A stretch of 60,000 bases of DNA. It comes from Cristatella mucedo (lineage: Eukaryota; Bryozoa; Phylactolaemata; Cristatellidae). Both the position numbers and the translations under genes were made by a program. Every line of letters starts with the position of its first letter. The first letter of the stretch is position 1. Of the stretch, positions 1 to 25,788 are shown piece by piece. Where the stretch lies: NCBI GenBank assembly GCA_009760855.2, contig WPIO01000034.1:3717501-3777500 (forward strand), written 5' to 3'. The notes under the pieces are model-generated. The model was not told the origin of the DNA and ran no database searches. It saw nothing but the letters and a program-made list of their open reading frames with translations.

Positions 1-221
1 CGTAAAGGTTCTCAGCTTACTGTTGACGGGAAAGCTCGGCAGTGGTTGCCAGCGATTGTATATTTCAGGGATGATGTTGTGCATCGATCTTATGTAATGA
101 TGTTATGCAATGATGTCGTGTGATGATGTTTATGCAATGCCAGTGATTGTTTGTGTGCTACGCAATTTCGGCCGGCCGCTGGTGCAGCAGCCCTACTCTT
201 GCATACGTTTACCTGCTGCAG

Positions 222-3200
222 GCGATATGGTGAGGCCATCGACTACCACAAGAGGGCGCTTGCTATGTCGCCCAAGACCGCCTCGACGTATTCGGCACTG
301 GGGCTGTGCTACATGCTGTGCCTCCAGTTTTCGCCTGCTCTGGAATGCTTGCACAAGGTAATCACTGATTTAGCAGCATTCACTAGGGCGTTGCTAGTGA
401 TGGTTTGCTCACGTGGTAGAAAGTTTCAGGCAACGATGCTCGAATTCGGTGTGTCTCAGAAGTGTGTCTCAAAATCAAAACTAGAGGTGGAGTTGCCATT
501 ATCATGCGCTCCAAATTCAACTTCAAGCCATTTACAGTATCATTGGAGCAGTCTTTCGAATCGACTATCATGATTTCACCCGAAACAAGCTACCGATGGT
601 GGCAGTAGTCCATCGCCCCCCAGGTACCAAATCTTCTTTGATCTCAGATTTCTCCGATCTCATTTCGATTCTGTGTGCAAGAAATCGACCCGTCCTTGTT
701 ATCGGTGATTTCAACATTCACTTTGATAACTTATCTGACTCTTTCAGCACTGAATTTCGTGCATTGACTGACTCATTGTCTCTTGTGGCTCGTATGCATG
801 GCCCTACTCACATCAAGGGTCACACACTCGACCAAATTTTCTCATACAACTGCACTTAGTCATCACCAATTATTACCAAATTCTGCCTGTCTGACCACAT
901 GCAGATCTCATTCAGTCTATAATGTGTGCCCGCCTCCTCCTCCTCTAAAATCATATGTAAATCGCAAAACCTCAAGACCCTTGACTTCGATGCTGTCCGT
1001 GCGAGAGTATCTGCCTCGCCTCTGCTGCTCAGTCCCCCTTCCGGTCTGTCATCATTGGTAGATAATTACAACACGACACTAGCTGACATGCTCGACGAGT
1101 TTCACCTCTGACTAAGCGCTCTGTGCGCCCTCGCCCAGACGGCCTATAGTTTACCACAGACATTAAACTAGCTAGGTCTACTAAACGCAAGCTTGAAAAA
1201 GCATACACAAGATCAGGACTGACTGTACATCGACAGGCATACGAGGACTACTCTAGATCGTGCCAATCGATCGTAGCAAAGGCCAAGTCTAGCTTTTGCA
1301 AAAACATTGTTGAAACACAGATGCATAATCCAAAAATACTAATGTCGACGATCAACCATCTCCTCAACCGCTCCCAGGTTAGCTCCTGACCCGATGATCC
1401 CTGTGATGATCTAGCTGATCGCTTCTCTCGATTCTTTGTGCAGAAGATAGACAAGATCAGGGAATCCATCCCTGCGATGACAACATCTCCACTAGAATGC
1501 TGTTCCCCGATTCCTGGCTGCACCTCAATGTCTACATTTAAGCAGGTCACTAGTGATCTAGTCCTGAAGTTCGTATCTCAATCGAAGAAGACAACAAGTC
1601 CTCTGGACCCTATTCCCACTGTCCTGCTCATACGTTGCATTGATCTGCTGCTGCCATGCATAACTAACAACATTAATATGTCATTGGCCTCAGGTCATGT
1701 CCCAGCACCTTTCAAAAAAGCTGTAGTCAGGCCACTTCTCAAGAAAGCGACACTCGACCAAGAGAACTTGAGCAACTACCGCCCAGTCTCCCTTCTACCA
1801 TTCCTATCAAAGACACTGGAACGGGTCGTGGCGGACCAGCTAAACTCATATCGAAACCTCACACCTAGTAAGTTCCGGTCTGGCTTTAGAGCTAATCGCT
1901 CCACAGAGTCAGCATTGCTTAGGGTATGCAACGACTTACTTAGGAATGCAGACATGGGTAGAGTGTCTCTGCTTGATTTGCTTGATCTTTCGGCAGCTTT
2001 TGATACCATCGACCACAAAGTTCTTCTAGAGCGCCTCTCATCTCGCCTGGGCATCACTGGCACTGCTCTGCAATGGTTCACGTTCTATCTCAGTGGGAGA
2101 CTCCAGAGTATTGACGTGAATGGACAAAGATCATCTGAGGTACCTCTGAAATATGGCGTACCTCAGGGCTCCGTGCTAGGTCTGGTTCTTTTCACGGTTT
2201 ATACTCTGCCTCTTGCTGATGGGATTGCCAAGCACAATCTAGGCTTTCACTTCTATGCGGATGACACTCAGTTGTACCTTTGCTTTGATCCCTCCCAGCC
2301 TTCGAGCATCTCAAATTCTCTCAACTCACTTGCTGCATGCGTTGATGACATTTGCACACGGATGGCAGCAAATTTTCTTAAATAGAACGATGATAAAACT
2401 AACTTACTAGTTATGGACAAACCCAGTGTGATTCAGAAATTGGAAAGGCTGATGCTCAAAATCAGCTCTGCCAGCACATCTCCTGTTGAATCTACACGAA
2501 ATCTAGGTGTCATGTTCCAAAGTGACCTGTCGTTAGACGACCACATCAGCTCCACAATCAAGTCTGCCTACTTTCAGATACATAACAAGTTGACGTGGTT
2601 CATGCTACCACCTTGTCCTACTAGATGTGAAAACATACAAAATAACCTCTTTGGTAGAATCTCTAGTGGATTCTAAAGCAACCACGGGATTCTCGTCGTT
2701 TTTTCTTAGTTTGGTCAGTACGTGGCAAAGTAAGAACTTATGAATGTGCCAAGCACCCCCTCTTGAAAAATGCCTCCTAGTGACTATATCACTTATTCTA
2801 GGAAAGTTTGAGACATTCGGTGTTGCACATGCGTGAATGGAGGTCATACCTGGTTCGAGGCTACGTAAGAAATCGATAGTGTATTGAGAGGGAGAAACCA
2901 GCCTGAAACTGAATTTCCTGAATGAAAAGAGAGCTGTGAAACCATGCGAACTGCTTTGGAAGTCTTGGTAAACACCGTAGATGCCAAAAGCATGGCTATC
3001 TGAATTTATTGAAAAGTTTAAAGGAGACAAACTGGAACAGTCTTTATAATACTCAAAGGCAGTTGGAGCTCTAGGTGCTTTTCAAGTGCCCAAAGATCAA
3101 AGCATCCTAAATTGGAACTCATGCATGAACCGCCGCTTGCATTCTGTGCGAATCCATTAGCGAATCCATTATATGTGGATTCGTCGACGACGTGCTTGGG

Positions 3201-6076
3201 TGACGGTTTTTCTGACAGTGGCCGCTAGGTGGTGCTGCTGTTCGTTCTTGTGCTTGTCTCCTCTTGTCGCCTGTCAATTCAGTGACCAGCCTTTCAGGCT
3301 TTCAGTTGTTTTTATCACGTCTGCACGAATATTTGCCCAACCAGTGCTCTCGTACACCCACTCGTCGTGTGTCGCCCAACGATTCCCCATGCCACTTATC
3401 GTCGTCGTCGTCGTCGCCATAGCAGTCGGCTTGACCAACGCCTAGCTTGTCTCTTCTCTTTTTTTTTACGGTGGCAGCGCCTCGTCTTTTGCACGTGCTT
3501 TTGCGCCCGTCGCGCCGGCTCCGGCGAGCTCATCTTGCAGCACTCTCTCGAAGCGCTGTCGCGCGTGTCTCGAAGCGCTGTCGTGCGTGTCAATGTCACT
3601 GTCACGCTCGCTTTGCAGTCCCTGTCGCTGCACAAGGAAGACACTGTCAGCACGGGCTTGCTAAACGCTGCCGTTGAAGAGCATATGAAAGATGGGGGTA
3701 CAGTCGATGGTGCGTACGCCTGCCCACTGCATTCTCTCAAGGCCTTGTTTGCGGCAGGGAGCGCTTGTGCTGTCGAACTTGCCCGTGCTTGCCTTCTATT
3801 CGTGGGTGGGTGCGTTGTTGCACAGTCGCAGGCAAAAACGGCAGTTGGTCAAGTGTGGCTTTGCCTTTGGTTGCTGGCTCATAATATCGTGCAGGCACAG
3901 GAGCATTGAAACTGTTTGCAAAGCACTTGATCTGGATTTTCTGTCCTCTCTGTAAATAGGTGAAGACGAGGTAAGGCTTGTTCGAAACCTTGATCTTAAC
4001 CTACAGTGATTAAGCCTACAGCAATTGTACATGCATGTGTACACGTGTATGTGCGTGCTTGTGTCCCTGTACCTCTCATCTTACTTTTCATCTAGCTCAC
4101 CCTCGCCTTGCCTTTTTCTCTATTCCTGCCGGTCTCCATCTTAATATATACCTCCCGATGTCTGTCACTTTGCCTCTGTCGCTTTGCCTCTGTTTTTCCG
4201 TTTGCCTCTTATTCTGCATGTCTCTGTTTTGCTTTTCTCTGTCATACTCCATGTGCGTCTCTATCTTTATCTATCTTTCTGTGTCGCAATATCAGTGTCT
4301 CTCTCTCCACGCTTTCTCTCTCTCAACTCTAATCGTTATTTGTGTTTTTATTTATTATTTAGAAGTCATTCGATAGGGCATCATGCATCAGTGTCCTGTG
4401 ATGTCACTAATGCCATCGTTGGGCCACTAGAGTCTGTGATTGGCCAATGGTTGCTTTTTGGTGATTTATAAATAGTTACTAGTTGCAGCTGCTCGAGTTA
4501 CCCAGAGTTACTGACACGTGGTCGTTCGACTGCCTTCTATATTGCCGATAACGGCACGTTCAGATCATCATATGCTAGCGTGTATTGCAAGCTTTGAGTA
4601 ACATCGGTGGGACCAGACTCCTTCAATAGTAAACTGCTAACGCATAAGACTACTTCAATCCGGCGCTGGTGAAGTAATTCGGGCGTTGCTGAAAATGCTG
4701 TTCACGTAAGACAAGTACGCTGGGGGATGCCGTAGCTATGGGTATAGATTGTGACTGCGTGTGCGCCGAGTCGAAGCTCTTCGTTGTATCTGTTGGGCAA
4801 CCTTAAATGGATACATGATTTTATGATTGCCTGAAATTGGTACGTAATCAGACTCACATAATCGCGTTACAAATATGACATTCTCTTTTCTTGCAGCTCC
4901 ACCAAAGTGATGTAGCCGATGTATAACTAAGCAAGCTAAGGTCAATTATAAGAAAGAATTAGTACCTGCTTGTTAACCACTTTTAATTTGTACCTGCAAA
5001 CTTGGTCGTAGTGTGTGGCTACCAAAAATAGGTTGTAATAGCAAAGTAACTTTTGGCAGAGCGAATGCGAAATGATCGCATTCGTATAGGGATGATGATT
5101 TTGATGATGACCCTCCAGAGAGGATGACTTTGTAGTGTAGGATTTATTAGTCCACGGAAAAGGTAAACGGTGTGCACTAGCACCCTGACGACTTCTTTAG
5201 TGCCTATTTGGAAAATGCTGTTATATCGTTTCCATTATAACTTCTTTGGACTGCTGATTGATTAGCAATCTCAAGCTAAAGTCTGAACTGCCTCTTCAGC
5301 GAGCAAGTGAGTGTGAGAGCAGGATAAAACTGTGCTGGGGATAGTGTCTGGTATGGCTAGCCGGCAGCTGGCCATACCAACTGCTGGGAGCGATCGAAAG
5401 GCTGGAGAGGAGAAGAAAATGAGCCCTGGGGTTGCAGCCCCTTAACGAATCTGTTGCTAATATGCCCTGCATATAATTTATTTACATCTGAATTAGAACT
5501 CTAATACAAAATGCTGGGCATCGCTTGAGTGACCAAAAGAAATATGCAGGCCTGAGTTGGGGGCATTATGCATCACGTCCGGCACAAAAGCTTGCTGTGC
5601 AGTGGATGTGTGGACAGCGATGGTCAAGTTCTTTTGTATAAGCTGGGGTCAATATGAATATGGTTGCTGGAAAGGACACAGTAAACTAAATAACACCTAA
5701 TTTTATATAGCTTGCAACAGGCAACAAAGAATTGCCTGCTGGGGAACTCTAACTCACGACTTGGTGTTATTACAGTATTTCGTGAAGTAGTTTGTTACAA
5801 TGCTTCATCAAATGATTCGAATGCAAAAGGATGGCAAGTGTTTGTGGGCTACATTATTCACGTCATGTTCCAATCACAGCAGCCCACTCAAGCATTAAAT
5901 CCCTTGGCTGACGCCAGTTTATGGCGTTGCTGTTCTTTGTACGAATTTTAATGTATACGAAGCCGCATCCTTAACTGCACATACAGAGTTCACATGAGGA
6001 GTTTGGGCTTGAGTGCACTTGACTGCACATTTGAGCCCCTCCTCGTATTCATGCACGTGTGTGTGTGTGTGTGTGC

Positions 6077-6111
<35 letters not shown>

Positions 6112-7500
6112 CGTGTGCGTGTTTATAACGATTAAGGTGCTTGCCTCGACCAAGGTCTGGCTGGGGTCGTGGGTTCGTGCCCCGAGGCGTATGTGAAGCG
6201 CCTGAATAGAGATAAATTTCACTTGGGGCACTCTACAAATGAATTATATTTTGTATATTTGTGTGTTTGGACGTGCATGTGTGTATGTATGTGTTGTGTA
6301 TGTGTGGGCTCGCATAACAGCATTTTACCATTTTTATTAGTGGGTGTCCAATTAGTACGCCAGGGCAATGGATATGCTACATGAAGGTTCAATAACTAAA
6401 AATCCTTAGAGGTTAAAGAGCATCTGACTATCTGACAATCTGACTATCTATAATTTAATGCCAATCAATACAGCTAGGTAAAAATTTAAAGTAATGGTGG
6501 GCTGATTGAACAGCCTTATTTAGGCAACAGCAGGTTCGGCCATGGCGACTGTCGCCCTTGCTTGCAGCTGACTGCGGCCGGCTGCAGGACTCGGCAGACC
6601 TACGATTGAGAGGGGTCGGGAAATTTGAGACCTTCATCGCTGGGCTAAAAGGGCAAGTATGGTCTGAGTACACTGTCTTTGAAACAGGTTCGCCCATACA
6701 AGTTGCTGAGGAGATTTGCCTGACGCCATCTGGAGGCTGGCTAATCGAATACAGACCGTAGTTGGCAAACGCTTTCAGCCCTTCAATGAATCGTCGTAAG
6801 CTGGAAAATCTATGAATACATATAGCATGCAGACCAAATGATTGCTTGCGGAACAAATCTTGCGACTGGTGGCGCTATGCAATGTTTCTACAGCGATGCT
6901 GCGTCACTCTGCTAAGCCGTTTCCCCAAGCCTGGCGTTGCCTTGGCAAAGCTGGCGTGGGCTGTCCTGACGTCGCTGCAGCAGCATTCCCTTTTGCCACA
7001 GCGATGGAACGCAGACACCCGGTCGTGGGAATGGGTCCGAAACGGTGAAATTCAGGCTTGGGCTCTCCGCGATAGAGTTGCTTAGCGGATGGGCACGTCT
7101 GTTCACGGGCAGGTCTCGACGTGTGAATAGAGTTATCCAAAGAGTTATCCTCCGCTGGGCGAGAGCTGACGCCTTCGACGCTTCGTCGGCGCTTCTTCTT
7201 TACTGACGAGAGTGAATGCGCTTGCATGTAATAATAATAATAAAAATCGGCCGCGGACTTTTTTCTTCCGCCGCAGATTTCCACGGTGACATACACGCGC
7301 CCCTCTTCCCTTCGCGGTTTGAAACGTCGCTTCTGCACGACAGCTCCGCCGACGGCGCCACGCCCGGGTCGTTCGCAATGTCGTCGGCGCGGCTCGACTC
7401 GAGCCGATTCGACGACATTGGCTTCCAGGCAGCGACGCCGAACCAAAGCAGCATCGAGGATGTGTCCATGGATGTAACGCCGGGCGGAGGCGCGTCATGA
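222..7500 (+). CDS. CDC16: CDC16/APC6-like anaphase-promoting-complex subunit, last three exons (5' part outside window)
   Basis: Exons read here are 222-357, 3619-3697 and 7277-7500. The first follows a polypyrimidine-CTGCAG acceptor and ends AAG before GTAATC. It encodes a tetratricopeptide repeat with the CDC16 signature EAxDYHxxAL followed by ASTYSAxG. The second (acceptor TTTGCAG) continues with LHKEDT, where family members have LRRDDT. The third (acceptor CCGCCGCAG) ends at TGA 7498-7500 with an acidic, Ser/Asp-rich tail, as in other CDC16 proteins. Phases agree: exon 1 ends in phase 0, exon 2 leaves one base and exon 3 supplies two. CDC16 is a scaffold TPR subunit of the APC/C ubiquitin ligase in the nucleus. 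The GTAAAG at position 2 may be the donor of the preceding exon. AATAAA at 7681-7686 could be the polyadenylation signal. The first exon is confident, the second and third moderate. Confidence 0.62.
455..2590 (+). mobile_element. L2/CR1-like non-LTR retrotransposon fragment (endonuclease + reverse transcriptase), degenerate
   Basis: It lies in the CDC16 intron 358-3618. Around 596-860 is the end of an APE-type endonuclease, with VLVIGDFNIHFDN and then GHTLDQIFS. From about 1438 to 2385 is a reverse transcriptase: SNYRPVSLLPFLSKTLERV, then SAAFDTIDHKVLL, PQGSVLG, and the catalytic FHFYADDTQLYL. Several stops and frame changes separate these blocks, so it is dead. Alignment with the second copy at 14207-15550 stops near 2590, so the 3' end is missing. 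The clade assignment (L2/CR1/Rex group) is by motif style only. Confidence 0.85.
2591..3618. other. Intronic sequence of the CDC16-like gene with no recognised feature
   Basis: Between the end of the LINE homology and the next exon I find no coding similarity, tRNA or clear repeat. The open frames here are short and lack codon structure. 3400-3470 holds a GTC-rich patch and a T run next to the polypyrimidine tract. Confidence 0.5.
6055..6121. repeat. (GT)n microsatellite
   Basis: About 65 bp of GT dinucleotides with a few C substitutions, directly upstream of a tRNA-like SINE. Confidence 0.95.
6122..6250 (+). mobile_element. tRNA-like SINE, family 1, copy a
   Basis: The 5' part has a B-box-like GGTTCGTGCCCC. 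The 3' part is GAAGCGCCTGAATAGAGAT followed by a tail ending in a GGGGCACTCTACAAATG-type sequence. A sister copy lies at 11722-11861. The tail resembles the 3' end of the L2-like LINE at 14207-15550, which fits a SINE mobilised by that LINE. Confidence 0.7.
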
Positions 7501-7680
7501 TTCGTTGGCTGCTTCGCGTTGGCTGTGCCGGCGTTCCTCGTTTTTTTGTTGGTTCCTCGTTTTTTCGTTGGTTCCTCGTTCGATTGGCTGATGAATTCAT
7601 TTTGTCGCCGTTTTGGCTGCAGCGCAATCGCTAGGCCTTAGGAGTTATTCCGCTCGCGACGCTTCTTACTGGACGGCGAA

Positions 7681-7686
7681 AATAAA
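7681..7686 (+). promoter_or_regulatory. Candidate polyadenylation signal for the CDC16-like gene
   Basis: AATAAA 181 nt after the proposed stop codon at 7500. It depends on the last exon being correct. Confidence 0.35.
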
Positions 7687-8154
7687 TTTTCTTCATGCGA
7701 ATTCTTGGTCCAAGACCAAGGGGTCTTGGTCTCAGACCAAGTTTTGTGCACTAACCGCAGGCGCAGTAAGATCGGTATCGGCGCACGTGCTAGGCGACCC
7801 GCCCAACCTTAAGCTCTGTGCGAGGTCATGCTGTTACCTGACTGACCAGTTCCGGGCGGTTCCCGTTTCCGACGAAGCTGTTGCGTTCTAGTGCCGAGGC
7901 TTGCAGCGAGACGGCGCCAGCGTGGCGTAGATTAATTGTCGGCAGGAAGGACCGATGCTTTATTCTGTAATAAAGCTTCATTCTTTTAAAATTAAATTAT
8001 ATAATTAATTATATATTAATTTATTTTTACTCTTTTAATGCTTTATTCTGTGCGACGGGGTGACATGCACAATAACAACACGCACATGTGCGTGGGTCAG
8101 GGCCAAGCGCTTCGTCGCCATTCGTATCCATTCACGAAACCTGCCTGGAGAGCC

Positions 8155-8690
8155 TTATTAATAATATTAATGATAAAACATTTGTATAGCACCCACAGAG
8201 AACTTTGTCTATGTCTAGAGGCATTTTACATGTGCTGTAAAGGAAGCATGATGAAATGGTTAGTGGTAAAAATGGACAATGTCAGTCAACAAGTAGAACA
8301 TGGTTAGGGCGACATGCACAGTCAGCATGTAAATGTGGTTAGTGGCAGCATGCACAGTGTCAGCAGGCGCAGGCATATAAAGGACGAATCACGAAGACCC
8401 ATCAAATGTTATCAAAGGCAAGTGCGTTTTTGGCTTCTTGCTGTCAAGTCGGGGGGTGTGGTGTCGTGACGCAAGTCGGGAGTGAGCTCCAGGCTTTGGG
8501 AGTGTATGAACTAAAGGCACGGTCTCCAAAAGATTTGAAGTTGGTCCGAGGTATATCTAAACGATTTTAGTCAGAAAAGCGGGTGGTACGATGCTTAGCC
8601 TGGTGGGGGAGTAGATCTGTTAGGTAGGCTGGAGCGAAAGAATGAAGGGACCTAAAAGTGAGTGACAAAACCCTGAAGTCGATGCGTTGC
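8155..8690 (-). mobile_element. L2-like LINE 3' fragment, minus orientation
   Basis: Its reverse complement matches the 3' third of the LINE at 14207-15550. The stretch around 8640-8685 mirrors 15021-15065 (ACTTTTAGGTCCCTTCATTCT). The CATTTGTATAGCACCC tail and ATT-rich terminus lie at 8155-8215. Confidence 0.75.
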
Positions 8691-8699
8691 TGGCGTCAC

Positions 8700-8895
8700 A
8701 TCACCTGGCTGAAACCGTATTTGCTTGCTGACCCTGCGAACGTCACCGCTAAGCATGTTACACCACCGCTACATATGCCTATTGAGCACGTTACCTCTAA
8801 GCATTCGACAACGCTTCCTTTGCAGCAAATGTAAAGTGCCTGGAAAGCGATTGGGTTCTCGTAGGGTGCTCTAACCAATGAATTATTATTATTTA
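8700..8895 (+). mobile_element. L2-like LINE 3' end fragment, plus orientation
   Basis: Ends with CAGCAAATGTAAAGTGCCTGG, the shared tail and (ATT)n. Together with 8155-8690 it forms an inverted pair of the same 3' sequence. Confidence 0.65.
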
Positions 8896-9929
8896 CCGAT
8901 TATCACGCGTCAGTCCTGCATCAACTGTCGTACTTCTCTTTTTCACAGCATTTGTGAGCTCCGCCCGAGCTCCTTTTCTATTCCCAAAAGTTTAATAATT
9001 ATTAGAATAATTATTTAATAACTATAAAATAATTAACGTTTCGTAACTTTCCCACTTAACGTGGCAGTTCCTCCCGCGTCTACTACCGGGGTAGACTCTC
9101 TCAGAAAGGATCTTTCCCCTGATAACTAGCAGCTCCGGGCCATAGTCTCGCGAGATATGCTTCAGCCTTAGAGGCGGCAGTGGAGGTACGGTGGCGGCGG
9201 TGGAGGCTTCGGTATGTCCATTCGCAGACCGTCCGTCATTAGCCGCGCTTGGTGGAGTCCGACACCGCAGTCTGTAACCGTGGCTACAGTAACTAGGCCG
9301 TCGCTGTGGCCTTCGGCCTTTAGATAACTATCGTTTTCCTCCCACCACATATATTCTTTCCGCGCTTCGGTCGATACCATTGCGTGCTTCCGTCACAAAC
9401 ATAATAATTGGAATAACAATAATTATAACGAGTCTTCTTTTAGAGCCTCAGCAGAACTGAATCTCACAGGGCTGAGAGTGTCGATAGGCATGCAGAAATA
9501 CATAAGTATCCTGCCGATACAAGTATGCGAAAGCACACAAGAAGACATTCGCAACCGCAGTTCAGTGTGACTCCTGGTTAGTGACATGCACTGAATCACC
9601 GTCCTGCTTTGGTCTAATGATCATGATCGTGGGCGCAAGCCTTGCGGCTTAAGCAAAACGCCACGACAGCGAGTAAATTCCCTAAGGGTGCTTTAAAAAT
9701 AAATTAAATTATTAGTAGGTCTCAGCTGATCGAGTATGGCGGGAAAATTTTGAAAAAAAAACATCCCAGCGGATTTAAAATCTTCTAATTACAACCATAT
9801 GTGTATGCATTCACAAAATCAATCTTATTCACCTTTAATGGGGCCTTGCCTTGAATTAATCACGAAAGATTTGTGTCTCCTTTCCCTCCTCGTGGTAGGA
9901 TTTTGCACGTGGAAAAAGACAAGCTCATA

Positions 9930-10560
9930 GGCCACCGTGAGCGTGTGGCTGGATTAAAGGGGTTTGCCCTCCTAATAGATGATGCTGTTGTGCGATCATC
10001 ACCGTGTGCTCGAAATTTAGCTGTCGTTTTCGATAGCTGCCAAATTTTAAAAGCTTCATTCAGAAGACTACTTCTACAGCTAGCCATCACGTCCGATCCA
10101 TATCTAAGATTAGGAGCTGTCTTCCACAGTGGCTTGCAAAAAACTTCACTAGCCCCTCAGTTCTGTCTCGGCTTGATTATTGTAACTTCCTTTTGGCTGG
10201 GCTACCAAAGAAAGCAGCTAGGCCACTGCAGCTGACTATGAATATGGCTGCAAGGCTAGTTTTCAAGTCCCAGAGGTTTGGCCACGTGTCTCGTATGCTA
10301 AAATAGCTAGGATGGATGCCGGTTGAGCAACGGATCCAGATCAAAGTTCTTACGCTGACCCACAAGGCCCGCCACGGCTTGGCTATTTCGCTGAACTGCT
10401 GTACCAATTTCAGCCTTTTCGTGCCCTCAGGTCCTGTGTGGGCAAGAAATCAGCTGTTCCATTCCTCGGCTTAAAGACCGTTGGCGACGTAAAATGCCTA
10501 GAAAGAGATTTGATTATCCGAGGGTGCAGTAAAAATGTCCTAGTACCAATATTATTATTA
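9930..10560 (+). mobile_element. Second LINE family (B): C-terminal reverse-transcriptase fragment
   Basis: Broken frames read ARNLAVVFDS, then LAGLPKKA, then AARLVFKSQRF, a GWMPVEQRIQIKVLTLTHKA block and a tail ending in (ATT)n. These are typical of the region after the RT domain in CR1/L2-type elements. Two more copies lie at 26110-26560 and 26880-27440. Confidence 0.7.
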
Positions 10561-10888
10561 TTCAGGTCATAATATTTGCACCTTTGCCGACGTAATCAAC
10601 GAACTGTGCAGAGTGACGTAAATTACAGCTTTGGTGCAATTTCAGAACTTACTACGAGAACATTCAATATGTTTATGACCATGCGGCTCCATACGTGCAA
10701 TTTGTAGAAACTTAACGCTCGCAATACGCCAAACGGTAACGGCAAACGTGCCGGCAGCACTAACAGCAACGTCGTATTAGAAAAAGAGAAATGAATTACA
10801 CGCTCATTACGGCTTATACGGCAAGCGAATTCGGACCGACTTCTTAACAATGTTATGCGTATTGACACTGTGAGCTGTGATGGCACAC

Positions 10889-11060
10889 TAGGTGAGGCCA
10901 GATAAGGTCTTCACGACCTCGGTCCCCGAGGTCGTGCTTAAATCCTAGGTGGGCGATCCTCTATTACCGCTACAAGCGGCGGTTTTTGCATAGCGACAGA
11001 AGAGCCTTAAGTTTCTGTATAGGGCAAAGAAGCTGTTAAATAAGCTGGTATTTTATATTA
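10889..11060 (+). mobile_element. tRNA-like SINE, family 2, copy a
   Basis: Shares TTCACGACCTCGGTCCC, then AATCCT..GGTGGGCGATCCT, then CCGCTACAAGCGG(T/C)GG with the copy at 18056-18225. The GTCGTG..TAAATCC segment is B-box-like. Confidence 0.6.
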
Positions 11061-11097
11061 TTGTGGAAGTTAAAACTAACCATTTGACTTCCTTTAC

Positions 11098-11175
11098 AGC
11101 ATGCGCAAAGTGCCTAGAAAGTGATTAAGTTCTCTGAGGGCGCTGCACAAATGTGTCATTACTATTATTATATTT
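11098..11175 (+). mobile_element. LINE/SINE shared 3' tail fragment
   Basis: GTGCCTAGAAAGTGATTAAGTTCTCTGAGGGCGCTGC followed by ATT-rich DNA; the same tail terminates the LINE at 15550. Confidence 0.6.
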
Positions 11176-11433
11176 ACAAGCTTACCGAAGCGCACATTCA
11201 GTGCTAAGGCTGGCATATCGGCAGAGCGTGACTGCGGTCAGCCTTGCGTCTTATATACTGGTCAGGTCATAAGTTTATGCTTTATGCCAGTCTACGCCTT
11301 GCCAGTATACCTTACTCTGGCAGCGGCTTAAGTTCATGCAGCCGCTCGGTAGCAACGCTGTTCACCGTGCGATCGCGTATAAAATGAGAAGACTGTCGAG
11401 TAAATGGTAATGAATTCTAAAATTACACATACA

Positions 11434-11454
11434 GACACACACACACACACACAC

Positions 11455-11524
<70 letters not shown>
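11434..11524. repeat. (AC)n(AT)n compound microsatellite
   Basis: About 24 bp of AC followed by 67 bp of perfect AT. Open frames encoding poly-Tyr/Ile here are artefacts of the repeat. Confidence 0.97.
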
Positions 11525-11525
<1 letters not shown>

Positions 11526-11721
11526 CCTGCCTGAAAAATCCACACACCCTGAGTGAGGATCGATTTATATCCTTTGATAATTCTGATGGACTGTAGGCCA
11601 ACCAAACTTTACCAGAGCATATTGCACGAGCTTGCAACATTGTAAAAAATCGGATATGCCACTCACCCAGTTATCTTACCAGGTGACAGGACCTTTGACA
11701 CACTTTCTCAACGAAGACGCC

Positions 11722-11861
11722 GAGCTGGTTCGGTCAAGCGGTTAAGGTGCTCGCCCCGACCAAGGTCTGGCTGAGGTCGTGGGCTCGAGCCCCGAGGCAT
11801 ACGTGAAGCGCCTGAATAGAGATCAAGTTCTCTCGGGGCGCTATACAAATGAATTTATGTA
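11722..11861 (+). mobile_element. tRNA-like SINE, family 1, copy b
   Basis: Has an A-box-like GGTCAAGCGGTTAAGG and a B-box-like GGGCTCGAGCCCC, followed by the GAAGCGCCTGAATAGAGAT tail ending GGGGCGCTATACAAATG. It is the better-preserved partner of 6122-6250. Confidence 0.75.
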
Positions 11862-12499
11862 TGTATAAGATGGTCCCAGTAGGAGGAGCTGCCGGAAGTA
11901 GAAAGCGCAGCTTCCGGGTGCCTGACCTAAACGTCGGCCGCCAAAGCTCTAGCGGCCAGAGCGTGTGGTTAAGTATAGTTTGTAATTAGATTCTTTGGTG
12001 GCGGGTTGCCTAAGATTTGGCGGCCAGCGGCTTGGTTGTTGTGGTCATGACCGGCTCTCCGCTGCGGTTTACCAGCTGAGTGCTGCCAAAGAGGAGCTCG
12101 CTGCGGCGCGTAATTATATCTGCCTGACCTTGGGTGCAGAGACGACACGACGCGACGGATCCGCGGATCCGTGGATACCGTCCCGCATACGGGGATACCG
12201 TCCCGGATCCGGATACGGATACGGGGGGGGGCAGCGGCGGGCGAAGCGAACGCACTACCGAACAGTCGGGGCTATCTGGCTGGGGGTGCGGAGTGTCACT
12301 TGAGAATAAAGGACATTTGATACTTTGTTAAGATCGCAGGAAGACGATGAGACTTTGAATTGTATATAGTTTTATGGAGTTTCACATAGACAGACAACTT
12401 TACATGCAAGAACCACTCCGAGCTCCGCTGCTCCGTGTCCTAGGCGGGGTTAATGTCGGAAGTAGTTTTCAGCGAGCCCATTACTCTGCGTTAGTCGCG

Positions 12500-25672
<13,173 letters not shown>

Positions 25673-25782
25673 AGTTGCGACGTTGCTTACTTACGGGCAA
25701 GCTCGTCGCTCTGGTGGCTTCCAATGTTGGAGAGCAGAGGCTTGGCTGCAGCCACTTTTTGTAGCGCTATGCGTTGCATTCT

Positions 25783-25788
25783 ATTAAA
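25783..25788 (+). promoter_or_regulatory. Candidate polyadenylation signal of EXOSC8
   Basis: ATTAAA 111 nt after the stop codon, followed within 20 nt by a GT/T-rich segment (GTGTTGTCTTT). Confidence 0.5.

Larger units (their letters stand above)
3698..7276. other. Last intron of the CDC16-like gene; SINE and (GT)n inside
   Basis: Apart from the tRNA-like SINE at 6122-6250 and the (GT)n tract just before it, this 3.6-kb interval shows only T-rich and anonymous sequence. No exon with supporting splice sites and recognisable homology was found. Confidence 0.45.
7501..12499. other. Intergenic region between CDC16-like gene and EXOSC8
   Basis: It contains retroelement debris only: LINE 3' fragments at 8155-8895, LINE family B at 9930-10560, SINEs at 10889-11060 and 11722-11861, and the (AC)n(AT)n tract. 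The EXOSC8 promoter should lie in its last few hundred bases, but no TATA box or other core element is evident. 7540-7585 has a short tandem duplication containing GTTGGTTCCTCG. Confidence 0.5.

Noticed and set aside
6122-6200. Functional tRNA gene
   Set aside because: Only box-like motifs of a SINE; no complete cloverleaf, and the same sequence recurs at 11722.
7145-7627. Minus-strand 160-aa and 180-aa frames
   Set aside because: Shadow of the plus-strand last CDC16 exon; Arg-rich and without splice or motif support.
11334-11640. Poly-Tyr/Ile open frames
   Set aside because: Artefact of (AC)n(AT)n.
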